Source: Hyperoodon ampullatus (Eukaryota > Chordata > Mammalia > Artiodactyla > Ziphiidae). Taken from it: 64,000 nucleotides of DNA. The translations under genes were made by a program, and so were the position numbers. The DNA lies in the NCBI GenBank assembly GCA_949752795.1, contig CATKHW010000009.1:2976001-3040000 (forward strand). The letters are read 5' to 3'. This document shows, piece after piece, positions 12,101-26,377 of this stretch (its first letter is position 1; every line of letters starts with the position of its first letter). Below the pieces are notes generated by a model. The model ran no database searches and had not been told where the DNA came from. It saw only the letters and a program-made list of their open reading frames with translations.

Positions 12101-15100
12101 CATGAAACTTGTCAGACCAATGATCGATGCTGTTTTCACACAAGGCTCTGTGATATTTGACACCACAATGCTCCATGAAATTTTCATCACAATGCTCTGT
12201 GTCCCTTGTCATCCCAATGCTCTATGCCTTTGTCAGCACAATGCTCCATGACACATTTCATCAAAATGCTCCATGCGCTTGCAAGCACAATGTTCCATGA
12301 CCCATATCATCACATTGCGCCATGCACTTTTCATCACAATTCTCCACATCCTTTTCATCGCTATCCTCCATAAAACTTGTCATCACAATGCTCCATGCAC
12401 TTCTCATCAAAATGCTCTCTCACCACATATATCACAATGTTCCATCACTAGTCATCACAATACTCGCTCACACCTGTCATCACAATGTTCCATGACCACC
12501 GTCATCACAGTGCTACATGCCCTTATCATCACAATGCTCCATGACCACTGACATCACAATGTTCCATAACCCCTGTCACAAAATGTTCCATGACCCATTT
12601 CATCACAATGCTTCAGGACCCCTGACATCACAATGTTCCATAACCTCTATGATCAAAATATTCCTTGACACTTTTAATCAGATTGCTCCATGATGCTGTC
12701 ATCACAATGTGCCCTGCCATTTACATCACAGTGCACCTCGCCCTTGTCATCAAAATGCCCCATGACCTTTATCATCACAAAGCTCCATTACCCCTGTCAT
12801 AACAGTGCTCCATGACCCGTGCCATCACAAGTTTCCACGGCCTTGTCATCACAAGCCTCCATGACCATTGTCATCACAATGATCCAAGACCACTCTAATC
12901 AAAATGCTCCATGCCCTTGTCATCACAAAGCTCCATGACGCATGTCTTCAGAATGCTCCATGGTCTTCTCATCACAATGCCCCATGCCCTTGTCATCACA
13001 ATGCTCCAACACCCCTGTAATCACAATGCTCCATGCCCGTTTTCATCTCAATGATCCATGAAACCTGTCATCACAATGCACCGTGCCCATCGCCATAATA
13101 TTTCATGCTATTGTCATCACAATGAAATCAAAATGCTCAATGACCTCTGTCATCACAATGCACCAAACCCTTCTGATCACAATGTTCCATAACACTTGTC
13201 ATCACAATGCCCCATGACGCTGGTCATCACAATTATCCATGGACTTCTCATCACAATGCTCCATGATCTTTGTCATCACAATGCTCAATACACTTATGAT
13301 CAAAATGCTCCCTGACAGTTGTCATCAGTAAGCTCCTTCAACCCTGTCATGACAAGGCTCCATGCATTTTTCATCACAATGATCCATTCCCTTTTCATCA
13401 AAATGCTCCATGACCCCTGACATCACAGTGTTCCATAACCCCTGTAATCAAAATGTTCCATGACACTTTTCATCAATTTGCTCCATCACCCTGTCATCAC
13501 AATGCTCCCTGCCCTTCTCATCACAGTGCACCACGACCTTGTCATCAATATGCTCCATGACCTTTGTCATCACAAATATCCATGACCCTTGGCATCAAAG
13601 TGCTCCATGCCATTTCATCACAATGCTACATGAAACCTCTCATCACATTGCTCCATGCCCTTGTCAGCACAATGCTCCATGACGCTTGTCATCACAATGC
13701 TCGATACTCTTCTCATCACAATGCTCCATGCCCTTGTCATTACAATCCTCCATGACACATGTATCACAGTGTTCCATGCCCTAGTCATCACAATGCTCCA
13801 TGCAGAATCTCATCACAATAATCCATGAAATTTTCAGACCAATGTTCCATGCCCTTCTCATCACAATGCTCCATTACACCTGTCATAACAATGCTCCAGG
13901 ACACATGCCATCACAATGTTCCACGGCCTTGTCATCCAAGGCTCCATGACCCTTGTCATCACAGTGCTCCAAGACCTCTGTAATCACAATGCTCCATGCC
14001 CTTGTCGTCACAATGATTCATGACGCATGTCATCAGAATGCTTCGTGGCCTTCTGATCACAATGCTCCATTCCCTTGTCATCACAGTGATCCAAGACCCC
14101 TGTAATCACAATGCTCCATGCCCCTTGTCATTACAGTGGTCCATGACGCTTGTCATCACAATTATCCGTGAACTTCTCATCACAATGCTCCACGGTCTTG
14201 CCATCACAATGCTCCATGCCCTGGTCATCACAATGCTCCATGTGCCATGTCATCACAATTCTCCACGTCCTTGTCATCACAATGCTTCATGACACTTCTT
14301 ATCACAATGTTACATGATATTCTCATCACAAATCTCCATGCACTTGTCATCGCAATGCTCTATGAAACCAGTCATAGCAAGCTTCATGCGCTTGTCATCA
14401 CAATGCTTCACGACGTTGTCATCAAAATTCTCAATCGCACTTGTCATGACAATGCTCCATGCCATTGTCATCACAATGCTCCATGACCCTTGTCATCACA
14501 ATGTCCCAAGCACTTGTCATCAAAATGCTCCATTACTTTTGTTATCACAATCCTCCATGACACTTGGTTTCAGAATGCTCAATGCCATTGTAATCACAAT
14601 GGACAATGACATATGTCATCACAATGCTCCCTGACAACTCTCTTCACAATACTCCATGACCTTGTCATCACAATGTTCCATGCCCTTGTCATCAGAGTGC
14701 GCCATATCCACTGTCATCACAAGAATCCATGAAACTTGTCCGACCAATGTTCCATGCCCCTTTCATCACAATGCTCAATGCCCTTGTCATCACAATGCTC
14801 CATGACCCCAGTCATCACAATGCTTCATGACCTTTGTCATCACAATGGTCCATGCCCTCGTCACACAAGGCTCTGTGACCATAGTCTCCACAATGCTCCA
14901 TGTCCTTGTCATCACAAAGCTCCATGATGCATGTCATCAGAATGCTACATTGCCTTCTCATCAAAATGCTCCTTGCCCTTGTCATCACAATTTTTCAAAA
15001 CCCATGTAATCACAATGCTCCATGCACCTTTTCATCAGAATGCTCAATGACCCTATTCATCAAAATGCTCGATGACCCCTGATATCACAATGTTCCATAA

Positions 15101-16420
15101 AACCTGTCATAAAAATGTTCCATGACAATTTTAATCAATTTGTTCCATGACCCTGTCATCACAATGCTCCCTGCCTTTCTCATCAAAATGCACCACGACA
15201 TTGTCATCAAAATGCTCCATGACCTTTGTCATCACAAAGCTCCATGACTCTTGGCATCACAATGCTCCATGCCATTTCATCACAATGGACAATGACATAT
15301 GTCATCACAAAGCTCCCTGACACCTGTCTTCACAATACTCCATGACCTAGTCATCACAGTGTTCCATGCCCTTGTCATCACATGGCTCCATGCCCTTGTC
15401 ATCACAATGCTCCATGAACCCTGTCATCACAATGCACCGTGACTCCAGTCATCACAAAGATTCATTACCATTGTGCTCACAATGGTCCATGCGCTCGTCA
15501 CACAAGGCTCTGTGATCTTGGTCACCACAATGCTCCATGAAATTTTCATCACAATGCTTTGTGTCCCTTGTCATCACAATGCCCCATGCCTTTGTCAGCA
15601 CAATGCTCCATGACACTTGTCATCAAAATGCTCCATGCACTTGTCAGCACGATGCTCCATGACACATGTCATCACAATGTGCCATGCTCTTTTCATCAAA
15701 ATGCTCCACATCCTTTTCATCACTATGCTCCATAAAACTTGTCATCACAATGCTCCATGCACTTCTCATCAAAATGCTCTCTCACCACATATATCACAAT
15801 GTTCCATCACTAGTCATCACAATACTCGCTCACCCCTGTCATCACAATGTTCCATGACCACTGTCATCACAGTGATACATGCCCTTATCCTCACAATGCT
15901 CCATGACCCCTGACATCACAATGTTCCATTACCCCTGTCACAAAATGCTCCATGACTCATTTCATCTCAATGCTTCATGACCCCTGACATCCCAATGTTC
16001 CATAAACCCTGTCATCAAAATATTCCATGACACTTTTATTCAAATTGCTCCATGACCCTGTCATCACAATGCTCCCTGCGCTTCTCATCACAATGCACCA
16101 CGCTCTTGTCATCAAAATGCCCCATGACATTTGTCATCACAATGCTCCATGACCCTTGGCATCACAATGCTCCATGCCATTGTCATCACAATGCTCAATG
16201 AAATCTCTCATCACATTGCTCCATGCCCTTGTCATCACAATGCTCCATTACACCTGTCATAACAATGCTCCATGACCCCTGCCATCACAATGTTCCACGG
16301 CCTTGTCATCACAAGGCTCCATGACCCTTGTCATCACAATGCTCCAACACCTCTGTAATCACAATTCTCCATGCCACTTTTCATCTCAATGCTCCATGAA
16401 CACTGTCATTACAATGCACC

Positions 16421-17473
16421 ATGCCCATCATCATAATGATTCATGCTATTGTCATCACAATGAAATCAAAATGCTCCATGTCCTCTGTCATCACAATGCT
16501 CCAAACCCTTCTGAACACAGTGTTCCATAACACTTGTCATCACATGCCCCATGACGCTCATCATCACAATTATGCAAGGTCTTCTCATCACAATGCTCCA
16601 TGACCTTTGTCATCAGAATGCTCAATACAATTGGCATCACAATGCTCGCTCACACTTGTCATCAGTATGCTCCTTGAACACTGTCATGACAAGGCTCCAT
16701 GCCTTTTTCATCAAAATGATCCATTCCCTTTTCATCACAATGCTCCATGAACACTGTCATCACAATGCACCATGCGCATCATCATAATGATTCATGGTAT
16801 TGTCATCAAAATGAAATCAAAATGCTCCATGTCCTCTGTCATCACAATGCTCCAAACCCTTCTGAACACAGTGTTCCATAACACTTGTCATCACATGCCC
16901 CATGACGCTCATCATCACAATTTTGCAAGGTCTTCTCATCACAATGCTCCATGACCTTTGTCACCAGAATGCTCAATACAATTGGCATCACAATGCTCGC
17001 TCACACTTGTCATCAGTATGCTCCTTGAACACTGTCATGACAAGGCTCCATGCCTTTTTCATCAAAATGATCCATTCCCTTTTCATCACAATGCTCCATG
17101 AACACTGTCATCACAATGCACCATGCCCATCATCATAATGATTCATGGTATTGTCATCAAAATGAAATCAAAATGCTCCATGTCCTCTGTCATCACCATG
17201 CTCCAAACCCTTCTGAACACAGTGTTCCATAACACTTGTCATCACATGACCCATGACGCTCATCTTCACAATTATGCAAGGTCTTCTCATCACAATGCTC
17301 CATGACCTTTGTCACCAGAATGCTCAATACAATTGGCATCACAATGCTCGCTCACACTTGTCATCAGTATGCTCCTTGAACACTGTCATGACAAGGCTCC
17401 ATGCCTTTTTCATCACAATGATCCATTCCCTTTTCATCACAATGCTCCAAGACCCCTGTTATCACAATGCTCC
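16421..17473 (+). repeat. 351-bp sub-repeat, triplet 1 (copy B)
   Basis: Segments start at 16,421, 16,772 and 17,123, the exact +10,032 counterparts of 6,389, 6,740 and 7,091. Private substitutions include AATTTTGCAAGG near 16,919 and CATCTTCAC near 17,263. Confidence 0.92.
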
Positions 17474-18084
17474 GTGACTCCAGTCATCACTATGCTTCAT
17501 GACATTTGTCATCACAATGGTCCATGACCTCGTCACACAAATCTCTGTGACCTTTGTCACCACAATGCTCCATGAAATTTTATCACAATGCTCTGTGACC
17601 CTTGTCATCACAAAGCTCCATGCCTTTGTCAGCACAATGCTCCATGACCCTTGTCATCACAATGCTCGATGCGCGTGTCAGCACAATGCTCCATAACCCA
17701 TGTCATTACAATGCACCATGCACTTGTCATCACAATGCTCCACATCCTTGTCATCAAAATGCTCCATAAACCTTTTCATCACAATGCTCCATGCACTTCT
17801 CCTCAAAATGCCGTCTCACCAGTGATATCACAATGTTCCATCACTAGTCATCACAATACTCCCACACACTTATCATCACAATATTCCATGAACCCTGTAA
17901 TCACAATTCTCCATGCCCTTGTCATCACAAAGCTCCATGAGTCTTGTCATCAGAATGCTCCATGGCCTTCTCATCACAATGCTCCATGCCCTTGTCATCA
18001 CAATGCTCCAACACCCCTGTAATCACAATGCTCCATGTCCCTTTTCATCTCAATGCTCCATGAACACTGTCATCACAATGCACC

Positions 18085-19137
18085 ATGCCCATCATCATAA
18101 TGATTCATGCAATTGTCATCAAAATGAAATCAAAATGCTCCATGTCCTCTGTCATCACAATGCCCCAAACCTTTCTGATCACAATGTTCCATAACACTTG
18201 TCATCACATGCCCCATGACGCTCATCATCACAATTATGCAAGGTCTTCTCATCACAATGCTCCATGACCTTTGTCATCAGAATGCTCAATACAATTGGCA
18301 TCACAATGCTTGCTCACACTTGTCATCAGTATGCTCCTTGAACACTGTCATGACAAGGCTCCATGCCTTTTTCATCAAAATGATCCATTCCCTTTTCTTC
18401 ACAATGCTCCATGAACACTGTCATCACAATGCACCATGCCCATCATCATAATGATTCATGCTATTGTCATCAAAATGAAATCAAAATGCTCCATGTCCTC
18501 TGTCATCAAAATGCTCCAAACCTTTCTGATCACAATGTTCCTTAACAGTTGTCATCACATGCCCCATGACGCTCATCATCACAATTATGCAAGGTCTTCT
18601 CATCACAATGCTCCATGACCTTTGTCACCAGAATGCTCAATACAATTGGCATCACAATGCTCGCTCACACTTGTCATCAGTATGCTCCTTGAACACTGTC
18701 ATGACAAGGCTCCATGCCTTTTTCATCAAAATGATCCATTCCCTTTTCTTCACAATGCTCCATGAACACTGTCATCACAATGCACCATGCCCATCATCAT
18801 AATGATTCATGCTATTGTCATCAAAATGAAATCAAAATGCTCCATGTCCTCTGTCATCAAAATGCTCCAAACCTTTCTGATCACAATGTTCCTTAACAGT
18901 TGTCATCACATGCCCCATGACGCTCATCATCACAATTATGCAAGGTCTTCTCATCACAATGCTCCATGACCTTTGTCACCAGAATGCTCAATACAATTGG
19001 CATCACAATGCTCGCTCACACTTGTCATTAGTATGCTCCTTGAACACTGTCATGACAAGGCTCCATGCCATTTTCATCACAATGATCCATTCCCTTTTCA
19101 TCACAATGCTCCAAGACACCTGTTATCACAATGCTCC
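18085..19137 (+). repeat. 351-bp sub-repeat, triplet 2 (copy B)
   Basis: Segments start at 18,085, 18,436 and 18,787, the +10,032 counterparts of 8,053, 8,404 and 8,755. The order of private variants inside the triplet is the same as in copy A, so the triplication predates the 10-kb duplication. Confidence 0.92.
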
Positions 19138-20064
19138 GTGACTGCAGTCATCAAAATGCTTCATGACATTTGTCATCACAATGGCCCATGACCTCGTCAC
19201 ACAAAGCTCTGTGACCTTTGTCACCACAATGCTCCATGAAATTTTTATCACAATGCTCTGTGACCCTTGTCATCACAAAGCTCCTGCCTTTGTCAGCACA
19301 ATGCTCCATGACCCTTGTCATCACAATGCTCGATGCGTGTGTCAGCACAATGCTCCATAACCCATGTCATTACAGTGCACCATGCACTTGTCATCACAAT
19401 GCTCCACATCCTTGTCATCAAAATGCTCCATAAATCTCGTCATCACAATGCTCCATACACTTCTCCTCAAAATGCCGTCTCTACCAGTGATATCACAAAG
19501 TTCCATCACTAGTCATCACAATACTCCCTCACACTTATCATCACAATATTCCATGACCCCTGTAATCACAATTCTCCATGCCCCTGTCATCACAAATCTT
19601 AATGACGCATGTCATCAGAATGCTCCATGGCCTTCACATCACAATGCTCCATGCCCTTGTCGTCACAATGCCCCAACACCCCTGTAATCACAATGCTCCA
19701 TGCCCCTTTTCATCTCAATGCTCCATGAACCCTGTCATCACAATACACCGTGCCCATTACCATAATATTTCATGGTATTGTCATCAAAATGAAATCAAAA
19801 TGCTCAATGACCTCTGTCATCACAATGCACCAAACCCTTTTGATCACAGTGTTCCATAACACTTGTCATCACAATACCCCATGACGCTGGTCATCACAAT
19901 TATCCATGGACTTCTCATCACAAAGCTCCATGATATTTGTCATCACAATGCTCAATACACTTATCATCACAATGCTCCCTGACTGTTGTCATCTGTATGC
20001 TCCTTGAACCCTGTCATGACAAGTCTCCTTCCTTTTTTCATCACAATGATCCATTCCCTTTTCA

Positions 20065-23000
20065 TCACAATGCTCCAAGACCCCTGTAATCACAATGCTC
20101 CATATCCTTGTCATCACAAAGCTCCATGATGCATGTCATCAGAATGCTCCTTTCCCTTCTCATCACAATGCTCCATGCCCTTGTCATCACAATGCTTCAA
20201 AACCCCTGTAATCACAATGCTCCATGCAACGTTTCATCAGAATGCTCCATGACACTTTTCATCAAAATGCTCCATGACCCCTGACATCACAATGTTCCAT
20301 AACCCCTGTCATCAAAATGTTCCATGACCCTTTTCATCAATTTGCTCCATGACACTGTCATCACAAAGCTACCTGCCCTTCTCATCCCAATGCACCATGA
20401 CCTTGTCATCAAAATGCTCCATGACCTTTGTCATCACAAAACTTCATGACCCTTGGCATCACAATGCTCCATGCCATTTCATCTCAATGCTCAATGAAAT
20501 CTCTCATCAGATTGCTCCATGCCCTTGTCAGCACAATGCTCCATGAAGCTTGTCATCAAAATGCTCGATACCCTTCTCATCACAATGCTCCATGCCCTTG
20601 TCATTACAATCCTCCATGACACATGTATCACAGTGTTCCTTACCCTAGTCATCACAATGCTCCATGCCGAATCTCATCACAATAATCCATGAAATTTTCA
20701 GACCAATGTTCCATGCCCTTGTCATCACAATGCTCCATTAACCCTGTCATCACAATGCTCCATTACCCCTGTCATTACAATGCTCCATGACACATGCCAT
20801 CTCACTGTTCCACGGCCTTGTCATCCAAGGCTCCATGATCCTTGTCATCACAATGCTCCAAGACGCCTGTAATCACAATGCTCCATGCACTTGTCGTCAC
20901 AAATATGCAAGACGCATATCATCAGAATGCTCCATGGCCTTCTCATCACAATGCTCCATGCCCTTGTCATCACAATGCTCCAAGACCCCTGTAATCACAA
21001 TGCTCCATGCCCCTATTCATCAGAATGCTACATGAGACTTGTCATCACAAGGCTCCATGCTCTTCTCATCACACTGCTCCAGGACCTTGTCATCACAATG
21101 CTCCATTCCCTTGTCATTACAATGCTCCTTGACCACTGTCATCACAATACTCCATGAACATTTTCAGGCCAAAGCTCCATGACCTTCTCATCACAATGCT
21201 TCATGACCTTTGTCATCACAGTGCTCCATGAAGCCTCTCATCACAATGCTCCATGACACCTGTCATCACAATGCTTCATGCCCTTTGTCATTACAGTGAT
21301 CCATGACCCTCTTCATCATAATTATCCATGGTCTTTTCATCACAATGCTCCACGGTCTTGCCATCACAATTCTACATGCCCTGTTCACCAAAATGCTCCC
21401 TGCCCCATGTCATTACAATTCTCCACGTCCTTGTCATCACAATGCTTCGTGACACTTCTCATCACAATGTTACATGATCTTGTCATCACAATTCTCCATG
21501 CACTTGTCATCGCAATGCTCTATGACCCCTGTCATAGCAAGCTCCATGCGCTTGTCATCACAATGCTTCACGACGTTGTCATCAAAATTCTCAATGTCGC
21601 TTGTCATCACAATGCTCCATGCCCTTGTCATCACAACGCTCCATGACCCTTGTCATCACAATGTTCCAAGCCCTTGTCATCAAAATGCTCCATTACCTTT
21701 GCCATCACAATTCCCCATGACACTTTGTATCACAATGCTCTATGCCATTGTCATCACAATGGACAATGACATATGTCATCACAGTGCTCCCTGACACCTG
21801 TCTTCACAATATTCCATGAACTTGTCATCACAATGTTCCATGCCCTTGTCATCACAATGTGCCATGCCCACTGTCATCACAATTATCCATGAGACTTGTC
21901 AGACCAATGTTCCATGCCCCTGTCATCACAATGCTCCATGCCTTTGTCATCACAATGCTCCATGACCCCTGTCATCACAATGCTCCGTGACTCCAGTCAT
22001 CACAATGCTTCATGACCTTTGTCATCACAATGGTCCATGCCTTCGCCACACAAGGCTCTGTGACCTTTGTCACCACAATGATCCATACCATTGTCATCAC
22101 AATTTTCCATGCCCACTGTCATCACAATAATCCATGAAACTTGTCAGACCAATGATCGATGCTGTCTTCACACAAGGCTCTGTGATATTTGACACCACAA
22201 TGCTCCATGAAATTTTCATCACAATGCTCTGTGTCCCTTGTCATCCCAATGCTCTATGCCTTTGTCAGCACAATGCTCCATGACACATTTCATCAAAATG
22301 CTCCATGCGCTTGCAAGCACAATGTTCCATGACCCATGTCATCACATTGCGCCATGCACTTTTCATCACAATTCTCCACATCCTTTTCATCGCTATCCTC
22401 CATAAAACTTGTCATCACAATGCTCCATGCACTTCTCATCAAAATGCTCTCTCACCACATATATCACAATGTTCCATCACTAGTCATCACAATACTCGCT
22501 CACACCTGTCATCACAATGTTCCATGACCACCGTCATCACAGTGCTACATGCCCTTATCATCACAATGCTCCATGACCACTGACATCACAATGTTCCATA
22601 ACCCCTGTCACAAAATGTTGCATGACCCATTTCATCACAATGCTTCAGGACCCCTGACATCACAATGTTCCATAACCTCTATGATCAAAATATTCCTTGA
22701 CACTTTTAATCAGATTGCTCCATGATGCTGTCATCACAATGTGCCCTGCCATTTACATCACAGTGCACCACGCCCTTGTCATCAAAATGCCCCATGACCT
22801 TTATCATCACAAAGCTCCATTACCCTTGTCATAACAGTGCTCCATGACCCGTGCCATCACAAGTTTCCACGGCCTTGTCATCACAAGCCTCCATGACCAT
22901 TGTCATCACAATGATCCAAGACCACTCTAATCAAAATGCTCCATGCCCTTGTCATCACAAAGCTCCATGACGCAAGTCTTCAGAATGATCCATGGCCTTC

Positions 23001-26000
23001 TCATCACAATGCCCCATGCCCTTGTCATCACAATGCTCCAACACCCCTGTAATCACAATGCTCCATGCCCGTTTTCATCTCAATGATCCATGAAACCTGT
23101 CATCAAAATGCACCGTGGCCATCGCCATAATATTTCATGCTATTGTCATCACAATGAAATCAAAATGCCCAATGACCTCTGTCATCACAATGCACCAAAC
23201 CCTTCTGATCACAATGTTCCATAACACTTGTCATCACAATGCCCCATGACGCTGGTCATCACAATTATCCATGGACTTCTCATCACAATGCTCCATGATC
23301 TTTGTCATCACAATGCTCAATACACTTATGATCAAAATGCTCCCTGACAGTTGTCATCAGTATGCTCTTTCAACCCTGTCATGACAAGGCTCCATGCATT
23401 TTTCATCACAATGATCCATTCCCTTTTCATCAAAATGCTCCATGACCCCTGACATCACAGTGTTCCATAACCCCTGTAATCAAAATGTTCCATGACACTT
23501 TTCATCAATTTGCTCCATCACCCTGTCATCACAATGCTCCCTGCCCTTCTCATCACAGTGCACCACGGCCTTGTCATCAATATGCTCCATGACCTTTGTC
23601 ATCACAAATATCCATGACCCTTGGCATCAAAGTGCTCCATGCCATTTCATCACAATGCTACATGAAACCTCTCATCACATTGCTCCATGCCCTTGTCAGC
23701 ACAATGCTCCATGACGCTTGTCATCACAATGCTCGATACTCTTCTCATCACAATGCTCCATGCCCTTGTCATTACAATCCTCCATGACACATGTATCACA
23801 GTGTTCCATGCCCTAGTCATCACAATGCTCCATGCAGAATCTCATCACAATAATCCATGAAATTTTCAGACCAATGTTCCATGCCCTTCTCATCACAATG
23901 CTCCATTACACCTGTCATAACAATGCTCCAGGACACATGCCATCACAATGTTCCACGGCCTTGTCATCCAAGGCTCCATGACCCTTGTCATCACAGTGCT
24001 CCAAGACCTCTGTAATCACAATGCTCCATGCCCTTGTCGTCACAATGATTCATGACGCATGTCATCAGAATGCTTCGTGGCCTTCTGATCACAATGCTCC
24101 ATTCCCTTGTCATCACAGTGATCCAAGACCCCTGTAATCACAATGCTCCATGCCCCTTGTCATTACAGTGGTCCATGACGCTTGTCATCACAATTATCCG
24201 TGAACTTCTCATCACAATGCTCCACGGTCTTGCCATCACAATGCTCCATGCCCTGGTCATCACAATGCTCCATGTGCCATGTCATCACAATTCTCCACGT
24301 CCTTGTCATCACAATGTTTCATGACACTTCTTATCACAATGTTACATGATATTCTCATCACAAATCTCCATGCACTTGTCATCGCAATGCTCTATGAACC
24401 CAGTCATAGCAAGCTTCATGCGCTTGTCATCACAATGCTTCACGACGTTGTCATCAAAATTCTCAATCGCACTTGTCATGACAATGCTCCATGCCATTGT
24501 CATCACAATGCTCCATGACTCTTGTCATCACAATGTCCCAAGCACTTGTCATCAAAACGCTCCATTACTTTTGTTATCACAATCCTCCATGACACTTGGT
24601 TTCAGAATGCTCAATGCCATTGTAATCACAATGGACAATGACATATGTCATCACAATGCTCCCTGACAACTCTCTTCACAATACTCCATGACCTTGTCAT
24701 CACAATGTTCCATGCCCTTGTCATCAGAGTGCGCCATATCCACTGTCATCACAAGAATCCATGAAACTTGTCCGACCAATGTTCCATGCCCCTTTCATCA
24801 CAATGCTCAATGCCCTTGTCATCACAATGCTCCATGACCCCAGTCATCACAATGCTTCATGACCTTTGTCATCACAATGGTCCATGCCCTCGTCACACAA
24901 GGCTCTGTGACCATAGTCTCCACAATGCTCCATGTCCTTGTCATCACAAAGCTCCATGATGCATGTCATCAGAATGCTACATTGCCTTCTCATCAAAATG
25001 CTCCTTGCCCTTGTCATCACAATTTTTCAAAACCCCTGTAATCACAATGCTCCATGCACCTTTTCATCAGAATGCTCAATGACCCTATTCATCAAAATGC
25101 TCGATGACCCCTGATATCACAATGTTCCATAAAACCTGTCATAAAAATGTTCCATGACAATTTTAATCAATTTGTTCCATGACCCTGTCATCACAATGCT
25201 CCCTGCCTTTCTCATCAAAATGCACCACGACATTGTCATCAAAATGCTCCATGACCTTTGTCATCACAAAGCTCCATGACTCTTGGCATCACAATGCTCC
25301 ATGCCATTTCATCACAATGGACAATGACATATGTCATCACAAAGCTCCCTGACACCTGTCTTCACAATACTCCATGACCTAGTCATCACAGTGTTCCATG
25401 CCCTTGTCATCACATTGCTCCATGCCCTTGTCATCACAATGCTCCATGAACCCTGTCATCACAATGCACCGTGTCTCCAGTCATCACAAAGATTCATTAC
25501 CATTGTGCTCACAATGGTCCATGCGCTCGTCACACAAGGCTCTGTGATCTTGGTCACCACAATGCTCCATGAAATTTTCATCACAATGCTTTGTGTCCCT
25601 TGTCATCACAATGCTCCATGCCTTTGTCAGCACAATGCTCCATGACACTTGTCATCAAAATGCTCCATGCGCTTGTCAGCACGATGCTCCATGACACATG
25701 TCATCACAATGTGCCATGCTCTTTTCATCAAAATGCTCCACATCCTTTTCATCACTAAGCTCCATAAAACTTGTCATCACAATGCTCCATGCACTTCTCA
25801 TCAAAATGCTCTCTCACCACATATATCACAATGTTCCATCACTAGTCATCACAATACTCGCTCACCCCTCTCATCACAATGTTCCATGACCACTGTCATC
25901 ACAGTGATACATGCCCTTATCCTCACAATGCTCCATGACCCCTGACATCACAATGTTCCATTACCCCTGTCACAAAATGCTCCATGACTCATTTCATCTC

Positions 26001-26377
26001 AATGCTTCATGACCCCTGACATCCCAATGTTCCATAAACCCTGTCATCAAAATATTCCATGACACTTTTATTCAAATTGCTCCATGACCCTGTCATCACA
26101 ATGCTCCCTGCGCTTCTCATCACAATGCACCACGCTCTTGTCATCAAAATGCCCCATGACATTTGTCATCACAATGCTCCATGACCCTTGGCATCACAAT
26201 GCTCCATGCCATTGTCATCACAATGCTCAATGAAATCTCTCATCACATTGCTCCATGCCCTTGTCATCACAATGCTCCATTACACCTGTCATAACAATGC
26301 TCCATGACCCCTGCCATCACAATGTTCCACGGCCTTGTCATCACAAGGCTCCATGACCCTTGTCATCACAATGCTCC
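20065..26377 (+). repeat. 10,032-bp higher-order repeat, copy C (truncated)
   Basis: The third unit follows in register (all landmarks at +20,064) up to the equivalent of HOR position 6,313. The first mismatch of a sustained divergent run is at 26,378, where copy A reads CTCCAACACC and this copy reads CTCCCACACC. Beyond that point the sequence resembles HOR position 9,650 onward and then wraps to the HOR start near 26,771-26,782, but with clearly lower identity. Copy C is slightly more diverged from A and B than they are from each other, with clusters of changes near 22,973-23,170 and 23,360. This is the right edge of the young HOR zone. Confidence 0.88.

Larger units (their letters stand above)
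10033..20064 (+). repeat. 10,032-bp higher-order repeat, copy B
   Basis: This is a second full unit of the 10,032-bp repeat, contiguous with copy A. It is the same length to the base and differs from copy A only by scattered single-base changes. Copy-B-specific states seen by eye include CATGGCTCC near 15,382 (CATTGCTCC in A), AATTTTG near 16,919 (AATTATG in A) and GACTGCAG near 19,141 (GACTCCAG in A). Differences are spread along the unit rather than clustered, as expected of recent whole-unit duplication. Confidence 0.95.

Noticed and set aside
1..20064. Assembly artefact as the full explanation for the 10,032-bp copies
   Set aside because: Copies A, B and C differ by scattered private substitutions, and copy C breaks off into related but different sequence, which simple duplication of a contig would not give. 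It remains possible for copy number and should be checked with reads.
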